Shown: piece by piece, positions 42,511 through 51,610 of the stretch
Layout: every line of letters begins with the position of its first letter
How positions within the stretch are numbered: position 1 is the first letter of the stretch
Assembly: GCF_014697625.1 (NCBI RefSeq)
Contig: NZ_JACJSG010000001.1
Coordinates: 62,001-126,000 of the forward strand
Source: Anabaena azotica FACHB-119
GTDB lineage: Bacteria; Cyanobacteriota; Cyanobacteriia; Cyanobacteriales; Nostocaceae
DNA length: 64,000 nucleotides
Direction of reading: 5' to 3'
Position numbers and translations under genes: made by a program
The notes under the pieces: generated by a model
What the model saw: only the letters and a program-made list of their open reading frames with translations
Database searches by the model: none
What the model was told of the DNA's origin: nothing

Positions 42511-43737
42511 TTAAGGGTCTACCCAACGGCCATCTGCCTTGATTAAGTTAATTAATTCTTCAACACCTTTGTCTTCTGGTATTTTTTTAATTTCTTCTCT
42601 GCCACGGTATAAAGATATGTAGCCAGGAGTTTTACCTACATAGCCATAATCAGCATCAGCCATTTCTCCAGGGCCATTGACAATACAACCCATCACGGCA
42701 ATATCCAGTCCAGTTAAGTGTTTGGTGGCTTCTCGGACTTTGTGTAATACTTCCTCTAGGTTAAATAAGGTGCGTCCACAGGAAGGACAAGCTACATATT
42801 CCACCATTGTTTTCCGCAAACCTAATGCTTGCAGAATGCTGTAACAGACTGGGATTTCTTTTTCTGGTGCTTCTGTTAAAGAAACGCGAATTGTATCGCC
42901 GATACCATCTGCTAATAATGTGGCAATACCTGCTGTGGATTTAATTCTGCCATATTCGCCATCGCCTGCTTCTGTAACGCCTAAATGTAAGGGGTAGTCC
43001 ATACCCAAATCATCCATGCGTTTGGCCATGAGGCGATAGGCTGCTACCATCACAGGAACTCGTGAGGCTTTCATGGAGATGACGATATTACGGAAGTCTA
43101 GAGATTCACAAATGCGAATAAATTCTAAGGCGGACTCTACCATTCCCTCTGGGGTATCGCCGTAGGTAAATAACATTCTCTCAGCTAGAGAACCGTGATT
43201 GACACCGATACGCATGGCTTTACCTTGGTCGCGGAGGGAAATTACCAAGGGTGCTAGAGTTTCGCGGATTTTTTCGCCAATTTCCTCAAATTCGGCTTGG
43301 GTATATTCGGTTCTGTTGGCGTTTGGTTTTTCAAATACGTATAAACCCGGATTAATTCTGACTTTTTCGATGTGCTTGGCTACTTCCAAGGCGATTTTCA
43401 TGCCATTGTGATGTACGTCGGCAACAATTGGCACATCTTGGTAAGTTTTGATGAGTTTTTGTTTAATTTCTGCCAATGCTACGGCATGAGCGATACTAGG
43501 TACTGTCACACGGACGATTTCACAGCCAATTTCGTGCAAACGCCGAATAGCAGCTACAGAGCCATCAATGTCGAGGGTGTCTTCGTTAATCATGGACTGC
43601 ACTACCACAGGATAACCACCGCCAATGGTGACATTTCCTACTTTTACCGGACGGGTTTTGCGGCGTTTGATTGTAGTGTCAAAGGTGGGTTGATTTGCTG
43701 TGTTACTCGATGTTGAGGGATTCGGCAGAGTTTGCAT
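42511..43737 (-). CDS. ispG: 4-hydroxy-3-methylbut-2-enyl diphosphate synthase IspG
   Basis: Iron-sulphur enzyme of the MEP isoprenoid pathway that converts MEcPP to HMBPP; in cyanobacteria electrons come from ferredoxin. 408 residues, the form without the plant-type insertion. N-terminal TIM-barrel motifs are [22 protein letters not shown] and [11 protein letters not shown]. [4Fe-4S] ligands are the Cys pair in [16 protein letters not shown] and the Cys in [11 protein letters not shown]. About 30 extra N-terminal residues (Asn/Thr/Ser-rich) precede [15 protein letters not shown]. ispD, another MEP enzyme, is 8 kb further right but not linked in an operon. Confidence 0.96.
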   Translation of the reverse strand: MQTLPNPSTSSNTANQPTFDTTIKRRKTRPVKVGNVTIGGGYPVVVQSMINEDTLDIDGSVAAIRRLHEIGCEIVRVTVPSIAHAVALAEIKQKLIKTYQDVPIVADVHHNGMKIALEVAKHIEKVRINPGLYVFEKPNANRTEYTQAEFEEIGEKIRETLAPLVISLRDQGKAMRIGVNHGSLAERMLFTYGDTPEGMVESALEFIRICESLDFRNIVISMKASRVPVMVAAYRLMAKRMDDLGMDYPLHLGVTEAGDGEYGRIKSTAGIATLLADGIGDTIRVSLTEAPEKEIPVCYSILQALGLRKTMVEYVACPSCGRTLFNLEEVLHKVREATKHLTGLDIAVMGCIVNGPGEMADADYGYVGKTPGYISLYRGREEIKKIPEDKGVEELINLIKADGRWVDP

Positions 43738-44405
43738 AACCTTAATAGGTGAATTTTCTGTAGTTAAGTTATCAGATGGAAAAGACTCTGTTTCTCAGAT
43801 TGCCACAGTCAGGGCATTTTTGAACAATAAAATAGCAAAAAGGAAGATGAATCAAGACAGGAAGTGGTAATATACTGCTTTCTCCAGCAAAAATAATCTT
43901 CAGGTCAACAATGTATACACTATCAATACCATCAGCAAAGCCAATGGTTTTATGTGCCAACCTCACATTCCTGTAATTCATTTCCTGAAGGTAAAGCTTT
44001 AATTAATTTTGTACTCGGCGATTATCCAATTAGTCAGGATTTTATACTAATTTTATATAAGGTTGCACATAATATAAAATCCATTAATCTATCCGCGTTT
44101 ATCTACGTCCATCTGCGTTCAATTATTCTCGACATATTATTCTATGTAGCTTCATGTTAATTTGATATAAGAGGCTAAAGAATAGGGATTATTCCTAATA
44201 CTAATTTACTTTGTATTAATAAAAATTATTATGGTTTTGGTGGGCGATGCCTACCCTACGTATCTTTTAAATTTTAAGTTATATTTTTATATATGACAAA
44301 AATACTATATGTAACTGGGTTGGCGATCGCCAGTATTTTTGGTTACATTAGAACGGGAATTTGATAACTTGATTCCTCTACTAATTCTAATTAAACATAC
44401 GTGAT
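43738..44405. other. Gene-free 670-bp interval
   Basis: No convincing coding region. Holds the inverted copy of the AACGCAGATG-type repeat (about 44064-44155), which is the empty target of the MITE at 34.2 kb, and a TTGGCGATCGCCA palindrome near 44320. Confidence 0.7.
44064..44155 (-). repeat. Dispersed AACGCAGATG/GCGGATAGA repeat, copy 2 (MITE-free)
   Basis: Reverse complement of the 34.28-34.37 kb repeat, with uninterrupted GAAGCTACATAGAATAATA where copy 1 has a 94-bp insertion plus TA. Confidence 0.85.
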
Positions 44406-45437
44406 ATGAATAATCCAACATCTACTATACCACCTCATTTCAACCCAGCCAAAGTTAGTGAAGTTTGGCGCGTACCTTATCAAGAACTTGCAGCAGAGGC
44501 GGAAACATGGGCGAAACAATATAATATTACCCCAGCAGCTTTTGATGAAAAGCGCATTTGTCTATTGTTAATAGATGTACAGAATACCTTTTGTATTCCT
44601 GGTTTTGAATTATTTGTGGGTGGTCAATCAGGGAATGGTGCTGTAGATGATAATCGCAGAATATGTGAGTTTATTTATCGTAATTTAAACAGAATTACTG
44701 AAATTATACCTACTCTTGATACTCACACCACTATGCAAATTTTTCATCCAATATTTTGGGTGAATGATTTAGGTGAACATCCTACGCCCTCTGCTACTAC
44801 TATTACCTTAGCAGATATAGAAAAAGGGGTTTGGAAAGTTAATCCAGTTGTGGCGAATAGTTTGACTAAGGGGAATTATGAATTATTAGAAAAACACGCT
44901 TACTATTATGTCAAACAACTGAGTCAAGATGGTAAATACCCTCTGATTATTTGGCCTTACCACTCAATGTTAGGTGGTATCGGTCATGCGTTGGTTTCTT
45001 CAGTGGAAGAAGCGATATTTTTCCATTGTATTGCGCGTCAAAGTCAAACACAATTTGAAATTAAGGGAGATAATCCTTTTACTGAAAACTATTCTGTTTT
45101 ACGTCCAGAAGTTTTGATTAGTTTTGATGAACATCCTTTAGCTCATAAAAATCAAAAATTAATTCAGCAACTTTTAGGATATGATGCTGTAATTATTGGT
45201 GGTCAAGCTAAAAGCCATTGTGTAGCTTGGACAATTGACGATTTATTAACAGAAATCAAACAAGTTGATGCTGAACTGGCTCAAAAAGTTTATTTGTTAG
45301 AAGATTGTACTTCTCCTGTTGTAGTTCCGGGGATTGTGGATTATACAGAACAAGCAGATGAGGCTTTTGCTAGGTTTAAAGCAGCAGGAATGCACATTGT
45401 GAAATCTACTGAACCGATAGATAAGTGGCTAGCCTGA
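44406..45437 (+). CDS. Isochorismatase-family cysteine hydrolase (nicotinamidase-like), long form
   Basis: Cysteine hydrolase fold shared by nicotinamidases and isochorismatases. 343 residues, well above the usual 180-220. The catalytic Asp is in CLLLIDVQNTF and the nucleophile Cys in GGQAKSHCVAWTIDDLL. Metal- or substrate-site candidates are the DTHTTMQIFHP segment and the WPYHSMLGG block that replaces the usual WPxHC. An N-terminal 50 residues and a mid-protein insert (TITLADIEKGVWKVNP to YYVKQL) account for the length. The substrate cannot be assigned. It overlaps the convergent TPR gene by 9 bases. Confidence 0.85.
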   Translation: MNNPTSTIPPHFNPAKVSEVWRVPYQELAAEAETWAKQYNITPAAFDEKRICLLLIDVQNTFCIPGFELFVGGQSGNGAVDDNRRICEFIYRNLNRITEIIPTLDTHTTMQIFHPIFWVNDLGEHPTPSATTITLADIEKGVWKVNPVVANSLTKGNYELLEKHAYYYVKQLSQDGKYPLIIWPYHSMLGGIGHALVSSVEEAIFFHCIARQSQTQFEIKGDNPFTENYSVLRPEVLISFDEHPLAHKNQKLIQQLLGYDAVIIGGQAKSHCVAWTIDDLLTEIKQVDAELAQKVYLLEDCTSPVVVPGIVDYTEQADEAFARFKAAGMHIVKSTEPIDKWLA

Positions 45438-46577
45438 AACTGCTTGCTGTATCAAGGCTTGAAACTCATTTGTCTGACGGATGGTATCAAAATCAGGGTC
45501 ATTTTCTGCTGCTGCAAGGAATGTATTATCACCCAGATTTATGGCTTGTTGTAAACTTTGTATAGCCTGCTCTAGATGACCTTGTAAAGCATAGCAGCAG
45601 GCTATATTGTAAAAAGTATCAGCATCATTTGGGTTAAATTCTAAAGCTTGGTGATAACTGGCGATCGCTTCTTCATAACGACCTAATTCATGTAAAATAA
45701 TGCTGCGATTTTGCCATGCTGCAAATTTGTCATCTAAAACTGGAATGGCTTGGTCGCAAGCAGCGATCGCTTCTTCTATTTGCCCAAAATCTATTAATAT
45801 TCTAGCCCATTCATACCAAGCAATTTCACTTTTTTCGTTACCTTGAAGCACATTTTTATGACTAGCTATTGCTGCTGTAACATCGCCTATTTTCTCGAAA
45901 ACATCTCCTTTATATGACCAAATTTCCCAAGCATCTGGTTTAATTTTTAAAGCTTGTTCATAACTATTAATTGCTTCAGGGTAGCGATTTAAACTTTCTA
46001 ATACCTTACCTCGTTCGCGCCAACCCAGATAATCATCAGGGTTAATTTCTAGCAATTTTTCATAACTTGCCAGAGATTCATCATAACAACCCATCTCAAA
46101 CAACATACCGCTACGTTCGTGCCATACTGCACAACTATTAGGCTCAAGTTCTAAAGTTTTGTTGTAACTAGCAAGAGCTTCATCATAATCACCTAGTTGA
46201 GATAAAGCAAAACTTCTATCCCACCAAACATCATAATTATCAGGTTGGATTTTTAAAGCTTGTTGAAAATTTACCAAAGACTCAGCATAATCACTAAGAC
46301 GTTCTAAATGAACTTGTCCTCGACGATGCCAAGCTGAGAAATTATCAGGTTCAATTTCTATAACTTTGTCAAAGCTAGCAATTGCGGCGGCTGTTGCTGA
46401 CTCATTGTCTAACAAAAATAAATTCCAGCCTCTTTCATTCCAGGCGGCTGAGGAATTTGGTTGTATTTCTAGAACTTGATCAAAGCAGGCGATCGCTTTT
46501 TCATATTCCCCAGCTTGATGATGCTGTAATCCCTGATTAAAAATAAGTTCAACTGCTGAATTGATGCTTTGACTCAT
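45429..46577 (-). CDS. Tetratricopeptide repeat protein
   Basis: 382 residues made almost entirely of about ten TPR units of 34 residues (for example HQAGEYEKAIACFDQVLEIQPNSSAAWNERGW, then YDEALASYNKTLELEPNSCAVWHER). No signal peptide and no other domain, so a cytoplasmic scaffold is likely. Partners are unknown. Its 3' end overlaps the convergent isochorismatase-family gene by 9 bases. Confidence 0.9.
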   Translation of the reverse strand: MSQSINSAVELIFNQGLQHHQAGEYEKAIACFDQVLEIQPNSSAAWNERGWNLFLLDNESATAAAIASFDKVIEIEPDNFSAWHRRGQVHLERLSDYAESLVNFQQALKIQPDNYDVWWDRSFALSQLGDYDEALASYNKTLELEPNSCAVWHERSGMLFEMGCYDESLASYEKLLEINPDDYLGWRERGKVLESLNRYPEAINSYEQALKIKPDAWEIWSYKGDVFEKIGDVTAAIASHKNVLQGNEKSEIAWYEWARILIDFGQIEEAIAACDQAIPVLDDKFAAWQNRSIILHELGRYEEAIASYHQALEFNPNDADTFYNIACCYALQGHLEQAIQSLQQAINLGDNTFLAAAENDPDFDTIRQTNEFQALIQQAVSG

Positions 46578-46632
46578 AAAACTTTTTACCTGTCCCCTGT
46601 CCTCTAATTATCAAAGCGATCGCCTAACTTTG

Positions 46633-47523
46633 TTACGGTTTCAAATAATCTTTAGGATTTTCTGCCACCCATCCTAAAGATGAACTAGCACGCACTTCAA
46701 AATGGAGATGGGGTTGCTTCGTAATTGGCTGTCCAGTAGTGCCTACAGTCCCCAGTAATTGACCTTTGTTAACTTGTTGACCAACCTTGACATTCATGGT
46801 GTCAAGATGGGCGTAGCGGCTTTGTAGACCGCCATTGTGATTGATAATGACCAAATTACCGTAAGTACCTTGTTCCTTGGCAAAGACTACCGTACCGGGT
46901 GCGATCGCCTCAACCGGAGTTCCCACAGCAGCCAACAAATCCACCCCACTGTGGAAGAATACTTCACCTGTATTCGGGTTAATCTGCCATCCATAAGGTA
47001 AACCCACTTGCACCACTTGCGAAAAAGGATAGCCTGCTAACTGAACAGTAGCAGTCGCCATCGAGGGTCTAGGAGACTGAGTAAAGGAACCATTAACAGG
47101 CGACCAATTCACCCCAGGAACAAATACGATTCTAGGATTTGCTTGACAGCCATTGACCTCAAATAGAGTATCAGGGCGCACCTTATATTTTGTCGCCACT
47201 TGTCGCCAAGTTTGACCCTGTGGCACTTCCACAACCACCCCATTGTAGGGAGGAATTTGTAATTCACTGCCGACAGTTGGGGAAGAACCAACACGAAGAG
47301 ATGGATTCATACCAATCAACGTTTCAGCGCTGAGGTTGTAGCGCTGGGCTATATTCACCAATGTATCGCCTGGAACCACTTTGTGACGCTTGAACCGAGA
47401 TAAAGCCGGAACTGGACAACCCGCCACAGCCGCATTAACTCTGTTCAAGTTGGGCAGTATGGTTGTCAGTCCAATAGTGCTGACTAAGCTACAGAGTAAA
47501 AGCAGACGGTAGGAAACAGTCAT
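46633..47523 (-). CDS. LysM-containing M23 (LytM) peptidase
   Basis: Exported cell-wall protein of 296 residues. A signal peptide (LLLLCSLVSTIGLTTIL) is followed by two LysM peptidoglycan-binding units (HKVVPGDTLVNIAQRYNLSAETLIGMNP and VEVPQGQTWRQVATKYKVRPDTLFEVNG). A LytM/M23 domain ends the protein: zinc ligands in FHSGVDLLAAVGTPV and the final HLHFEV. Both H-x-x-x-D and H-x-H elements are present, so it is probably an active endopeptidase acting on septal or lateral peptidoglycan, similar in layout to NlpD. Confidence 0.93.
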   Translation of the reverse strand: MTVSYRLLLLCSLVSTIGLTTILPNLNRVNAAVAGCPVPALSRFKRHKVVPGDTLVNIAQRYNLSAETLIGMNPSLRVGSSPTVGSELQIPPYNGVVVEVPQGQTWRQVATKYKVRPDTLFEVNGCQANPRIVFVPGVNWSPVNGSFTQSPRPSMATATVQLAGYPFSQVVQVGLPYGWQINPNTGEVFFHSGVDLLAAVGTPVEAIAPGTVVFAKEQGTYGNLVIINHNGGLQSRYAHLDTMNVKVGQQVNKGQLLGTVGTTGQPITKQPHLHFEVRASSSLGWVAENPKDYLKP

Positions 47524-47766
47524 GTTAAGAATTTCTGAAAACCTTAACTTTAGATTTTAGTTTGGGAATTGGGGATTGGGGACTGGGAAAGGGGGAAAGG
47601 GGAAAGGGGAAAAGGGGAAAGGGGACTGGGGACTGGGAAAGGGGGAAAGGGGAAAGGGGAAAGGGGAAAAGGAACAACTGACTAATGACTATTGACTAAT
47701 GACTATTGACTAATGACTATTGACTAATGACTAATGTTAAATTTATCTGTCCAGTTGCAGGTTGCT
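47524..47766. repeat. GGGGAAA and TAATGAC/TATTGAC tandem repeats
   Basis: GGGGACTGGG and AAAGGGG units (47565-47670) followed by TGACTAA/TGACTAT heptamers (47676-47732). Confidence 0.85.
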
Positions 47767-47816
47767 TGACTACACTTAGAAATTAGCAACTGCATTGCTG
47801 TCCTTGAGTGTAGTCA
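47767..47816 (+). promoter_or_regulatory. Two-tier inverted repeat immediately upstream of the HtrA-type gene
   Basis: Perfect 10-bp arms TGACTACACT (47767-47776) and AGTGTAGTCA (47807-47816) enclose AGCAA / TTGCT (47785-47789 and 47795-47799). The right arm ends 2 bases before the ATG. It may be an operator or a leader hairpin covering the ribosome-binding region. Confidence 0.45.
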
Positions 47817-47818
47817 TT

Positions 47819-49024
47819 ATGAATTTATCTCTAAAGCAACTGGCAATTTATCTGTCTCTACTAGTGGTTGGTGGTAGTGCAGGTATATTAGGCAGTCGCT
47901 ATCTACTTCCCCAGAATCGCTCGTTTCTACAACTGAGAAATGTGACGACGGCTTTGCCTTCAGAATCTGTTGCGCCTAATCCGGTAACTGGCTCTGTGGC
48001 AAATCCTGGGGGAGATAATGTAAATTTTATTGCTAGTGCGGTACAAAAAGTTGGGCCGGCTGTGGTGCGGATTAATGCCACTCGTAAAGTCGCCAATCCT
48101 ATTTCTGATGCGTTAAAAAATCCGCTTTTGCGCCGATTTTTCGGTGAAGATGAACAACCACTTCCGCAAGAACGCATTGAACGAGGTACAGGTTCAGGAT
48201 TTATTTTAAGCGCCAATGGGCAGTTACTCACCAATGCTCATGTGGTGGCTGATACAGATACTGTACAAGTAACTCTCAAAGATGGTCGGACTTATGAGGG
48301 GAGGGTTGTAGGGGTTGATCCGATTACAGATGTGGCTGTGGTGAAAATCCCTGGGAACAATTTGCCAACGGTGAAGTTGGGAAATTCACAAAATTTGATT
48401 CCGGGACAGTGGGCGATCGCAATTGGTAATCCTTTGGGTCTAGATAATACTGTCACTATCGGCATTATCAGCGCCACAGACCGCACCAGCGCCCAAGTTG
48501 GTGTTCCTGATAAGCGAGTCAGCTTTATTCAAACCGATGCAGCAATTAACCCTGGTAATTCTGGCGGGCCGTTATTAAATGCTCAAGGGGAAGTAATTGG
48601 AGTTAACACTGCTATCCGTGCTGATGCTCAAGGTCTTGGTTTCGCCATACCCATAGAAACCGCCGCCCGTGTTGCTAATGAGCTTTTTACTAAAGGGCGT
48701 GTAGAACATCCTTTTTTAGGGATAGAGATGACGGATTTATCTCCCACCAAAAAGCAGCAGATTAATACTGAAAACAAGTTGAATATTCAACAAGACACTG
48801 GCGTTGTGATCAAAAGTGTCTTGGACGATTCCCCAGCTCAAAAAGCAGGGTTGCTCCCTGGTGATGTAATTCAGAAAATTAATGGTAAAACCGTCAAAAC
48901 TTCCGCCCAAGTACAAAAATTAGTGGAATCCAGCACAGTCGGCGATGTTCTCGCCGTCGAGGTTAACCGCAGTGGCGAAATTCTCACTTTGAAGGTGCAG
49001 TCAGGGGTTTATCCCAAACGGTAG
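47819..49024 (+). CDS. HtrA/Deg-type serine protease
   Basis: Periplasmic or thylakoid quality-control protease, 401 residues from the ATG at 47819 (MNLSLKQLAIYLSLLVVGGSAGILGSRYLL gives the signal/anchor). The catalytic triad is readable: His in LTNAHVVADTD, Asp in DPITDVAVVKI and Ser in NPGNSGGPLLNAQGEVIGVNTAI. One PDZ domain follows (VIKSVLDDSPAQKAGLLPGDVIQKINGKTV). Cyanobacteria carry HtrA, HhoA and HhoB; I cannot decide among them. Translation before 47819 would start in a hairpin without a good initiation codon. Confidence 0.93.
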   Translation: MNLSLKQLAIYLSLLVVGGSAGILGSRYLLPQNRSFLQLRNVTTALPSESVAPNPVTGSVANPGGDNVNFIASAVQKVGPAVVRINATRKVANPISDALKNPLLRRFFGEDEQPLPQERIERGTGSGFILSANGQLLTNAHVVADTDTVQVTLKDGRTYEGRVVGVDPITDVAVVKIPGNNLPTVKLGNSQNLIPGQWAIAIGNPLGLDNTVTIGIISATDRTSAQVGVPDKRVSFIQTDAAINPGNSGGPLLNAQGEVIGVNTAIRADAQGLGFAIPIETAARVANELFTKGRVEHPFLGIEMTDLSPTKKQQINTENKLNIQQDTGVVIKSVLDDSPAQKAGLLPGDVIQKINGKTVKTSAQVQKLVESSTVGDVLAVEVNRSGEILTLKVQSGVYPKR

Positions 49025-49098
49025 TCATTAGTCATTGGTCATTAGTCATTAGTCCATAGTTAGTGGGCTGGTGACTGATAACTGATAACTGTTAACTG
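49022..49098. repeat. TCATTAG and GATAACT heptamers
   Basis: Short array between the convergent HtrA-type and DUF760 genes. Confidence 0.8.
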
Positions 49099-49443
49099 TT
49101 AACCGTTGGATAAATGATCTAACTGCATTCTTTGTTCCATTTGACGGAGGAAGTAACCAGTCATCATTGCTGATGCTAATAGCCCTGCTAGATTTTCTTT
49201 GTCTGTGGTAATCTGGACATTGAAATTTTCTGCGGGGAGCATTCCCACTAACCCTTGCACGTTCTGGGAAATAATTTGTTTAATTTCCGGGCTGACAGAC
49301 TGAGCGACGCGGGCTAGAACTTCTGGAGACTGATGTTGCAGATACTTGAGTAACTGGTTTGGATTTTCCCCAAAGTGATCAGAAAGAAGTTGGTTGGGGT
49401 GTTCTTCGGAGTTGTTATTTAAGAAGTCAGGATCAAACACCAT
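49099..49443 (-). CDS. DUF760-family protein
   Basis: 114 residues from the ATG at 49443 (MVFDPDFLNNN). The DUF760 pattern is clear: NPNQLLKYLQHQSPEVLARVAQSVSPEIKQIISQNVQGLVGMLP then FNVQITTDKENLAGLLASAMMTGYFLRQMEQRMQL. The family occurs in cyanobacteria and chloroplasts; plant members are linked to chloroplast protein turnover, but the role here is unknown. Downstream of scpB on the same strand, separated by heptamer repeats. Confidence 0.88.
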   Translation of the reverse strand: MVFDPDFLNNNSEEHPNQLLSDHFGENPNQLLKYLQHQSPEVLARVAQSVSPEIKQIISQNVQGLVGMLPAENFNVQITTDKENLAGLLASAMMTGYFLRQMEQRMQLDHLSNG

Positions 49444-49568
49444 TGGCAATTTTTTTTAGCTTGGTTGCTAATTCTACTTTAAACCATAGTACGTGGGTAG
49501 TGCTTTAATCAGTTGGCAGTTATCAGTTATCAGGTTATTTCTAATGTTCACTGTCCACTGATAACTGT

Positions 49569-50162
49569 TCACTGTTCACTGTTCACTGTCCCTACGGCTA
49601 AATCTAGCTCTAATTGCTGTTCCTGTTGTTGACTGTCTAAGAGTTGGGGAAGTTGTTCTATTTGGAAATATTGATGAAATTTTGGTGTTACTTGTAGTGA
49701 ATAGGAACGAGATTCATTATCTCGGCGCTTGCGGACAAAACCGAGTTCGACTAGTTCGGGGACGTGTTGATATACGCCGGAACCGCGCAGGTTAATCAAA
49801 TCGCTTTGCAGGATGGGACTATTGAGGGCGATCGCAGCTAGTGTCCGCAATGCTCCTAATCCTAATTCTACGGGAATTAGCGTCTGCACTAAGTCTTGGA
49901 AGTCTGTTCGCAGTTGCAGGCTATAACCATTGGGGGTTTCTACAACTTCTAAGGCGCTATCTCGACGGGCGTAGCTGTCCATGAGTTCAATAATGCCTTC
50001 TTCTACGGTAGCGCGATCGCAAGCGGCATATTCGGCAATTTCCCCGATGGACAAGGGCTTACCCTTCAAATAGAGAATCGCTTCTATCTTAGTCGCTGTG
50101 GCTGTATTGACAACTCCCCTGCCTGAAGGCGAGGGGATTCTTGGTTCATTGGGATAGCTCAT
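49569..50162 (-). CDS. scpB: Segregation and condensation protein ScpB, with transposon-derived N-terminus
   Basis: Winged-helix partner of ScpA and SMC in chromosome condensation. The conserved part starts at TATATKIEAILYLKGKPLSIGEIAEYAACDR and includes NGYSLQLRTDFQDLV and GLGALRTLAAIALNSPILQSDLINLRGSGVYQHVPELVELGFVRKRR. In this window the only reachable ATG, at 50162, lies inside the IS605-type element 2 bases after the tnpB stop (TAGCATG). The first 18 or so residues (MSYPNEPRIPSPSGRGVV) are therefore read from the element's right end. An upstream GGGAGGG inside tnpB could serve as Shine-Dalgarno. The C-terminal GTVNSEQ is encoded by heptamer repeats. Confidence 0.85.
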   Translation of the reverse strand: MSYPNEPRIPSPSGRGVVNTATATKIEAILYLKGKPLSIGEIAEYAACDRATVEEGIIELMDSYARRDSALEVVETPNGYSLQLRTDFQDLVQTLIPVELGLGALRTLAAIALNSPILQSDLINLRGSGVYQHVPELVELGFVRKRRDNESRSYSLQVTPKFHQYFQIEQLPQLLDSQQQEQQLELDLAVGTVNSEQ

Positions 50163-51462
50163 GCTACTTGCCCTCCCCAAAATTCACCGTGATGTGTCCC
50201 ACCACTGAATAACCACGTTGTAAGACGACTTGCGCCGCCGCTACATCTCGATCGGTTTGGTATCCGCACTCAGGGCATTTATGAACCCGCTCAGATAACA
50301 ATTTCTTCCCTGTATGGGACTGACATCTAGGACAAATTTGGCTAGTTCCGCTTGCGTCTACTTTGGCGAAATACGCACCACGCTTAAAGCAAACGTGACT
50401 CAGGATATTAAGAAACTGCCCAAAGCCTGCGTCTAGCGTATGTTTACACAACATACCTGCTGACATAGCCTTAAGGTTCAAATCCTCAGCAAAAATACTT
50501 TGTCCTTGGTCGCATAAATGATGAGCAGTCTTAAAGTGAAAATCTTTTCGACTATTCGAGATGTACTCATGGTCTTTAGCAATTCTTTGGTGTAGTTGAC
50601 GAGACTTTCTAGAGCCTTTCTTCTTGCGCTTGAGTTGACGTTGCAGCAATTTCAGCTTGCGTTGTCCATCCACGAAAAAGCGAGGTCTATCTATCAACTC
50701 TCCATCTGAAGTTGCTAAAAAGTGTTGCAAGCCTAAATCAATTCCTATTCCATGTCCTGAGATTGAAGGGGATGGTATTTCAACATCGCATTGCAAACTG
50801 AGCATGACGTAATAGCCAGAATCTCGTTTTACCACACGAATTTGCTTGACCTCAAACCCTTCGGGAATTGGGCGAGACAGGCGTATTTTAGCTAAACCAA
50901 TCTTGGGCAGATTAACCCAAAGAGCGCCATCAAATCGTTTAACTGATTCTAGATTTAATTGAGGAAACACGAATGAGCGCATCCGCTTTTTAAATCTAGG
51001 AAATCCTTGTCCTCGTTCCCACATTGCCACAAACGCCGCTTCTAATTGACGTAATGTCTGCTGCAAAACATGAGTGTGAGGTAATTTCAGTTCGGGAATT
51101 GACTTTTTCGCCTCTGCCAATGTCTTACATTGACGAGCAAAAGTTGGGCGTGGTGCGTCGGCAGGGATAATGTATTCCTGCTTAATGCTGCACGAATTAA
51201 TATCGCACTTACGAGAATTGACCCAATCCTTCCGTTCCCGCAGCGCATAGTTGTAGACCTTCCGGCAAATTTCTAGCCAGTGATCGAAGGTTCGGCGCTG
51301 CGCTTTGGTAGGAATGAGCTTGTATTCGTAGGTGAGGTTTAGCATACAACTATTGTACCACCTGCCTGAATAAACGATTATCCGTTTATTCAAATTCCTA
51401 GATGCGGATATAGGCTTTTGAGAAAGCCGCGCTAGAAGCGCGGGGCTTGTACCCATTCTTTT
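50107..51462 (-). mobile_element. IS200/IS605-type element carrying tnpB only (copy 2), inserted at the scpB start
   Basis: The right end has TTGACAACTCCCC with a CCCCTGCC-TGAA-GGCGAGGGG hairpin (50116-50136). The left end has an AGCCGCGCT-AGA-AGCGCGGGGCT hairpin near 51425-51447. tnpB is intact and tnpA is absent. The outer boundary on the left side is approximate. Sequence beyond the left end reads ATGACC, which may be the original scpB start. Confidence 0.78.
50164..51345 (-). CDS. tnpB: TnpB, RNA-guided nuclease of an IS605-type element
   Basis: 393 residues from the ATG at 51345 (MLNLTYEYKLIPTKAQRRTF). RuvC residues are in GIDLGLQHFLATS, FAEDLNLKAM and TDRDVAAAQVVLQRG; the zinc finger is CPRCQ...CPECGY. 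It is related to the copy at 4-5 kb throughout. The frame also continues upstream without a stop to an ATG at 51468 outside the element, which would add 41 residues translated from the left end. The stop codon is 2 bases from the scpB start, so the two are probably translationally coupled. Confidence 0.88.
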   Translation of the reverse strand: MLNLTYEYKLIPTKAQRRTFDHWLEICRKVYNYALRERKDWVNSRKCDINSCSIKQEYIIPADAPRPTFARQCKTLAEAKKSIPELKLPHTHVLQQTLRQLEAAFVAMWERGQGFPRFKKRMRSFVFPQLNLESVKRFDGALWVNLPKIGLAKIRLSRPIPEGFEVKQIRVVKRDSGYYVMLSLQCDVEIPSPSISGHGIGIDLGLQHFLATSDGELIDRPRFFVDGQRKLKLLQRQLKRKKKGSRKSRQLHQRIAKDHEYISNSRKDFHFKTAHHLCDQGQSIFAEDLNLKAMSAGMLCKHTLDAGFGQFLNILSHVCFKRGAYFAKVDASGTSQICPRCQSHTGKKLLSERVHKCPECGYQTDRDVAAAQVVLQRGYSVVGHITVNFGEGK

Positions 51463-51610
51463 GGTCATAATTCAAAATTCAAAATTCAAAATTCAAAATT
51501 CAAAATTTAAATTTCGCTCTTGAATTTCTCCTTCGATAAATGTGTGGGATTATACGCACTTTATTGAACTAAGTCAAGTATTTATGCGGCAAAGTGGGGA
51601 AAGACATAAC
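51346..51610. other. Left end of the tnpB element and AATTCAA repeats
   Basis: Holds the left-end hairpin and, at 51471-51507, a TCAAAAT-type tandem heptamer typical of Nostoc intergenic DNA. The rest up to ispD shows no feature. Confidence 0.6.

Noticed and set aside
43772-44160. Short frames in the interval upstream of the isochorismatase-family gene
   Set aside because: No ribosome-binding site, low coding quality, and one of them runs through a dispersed repeat.
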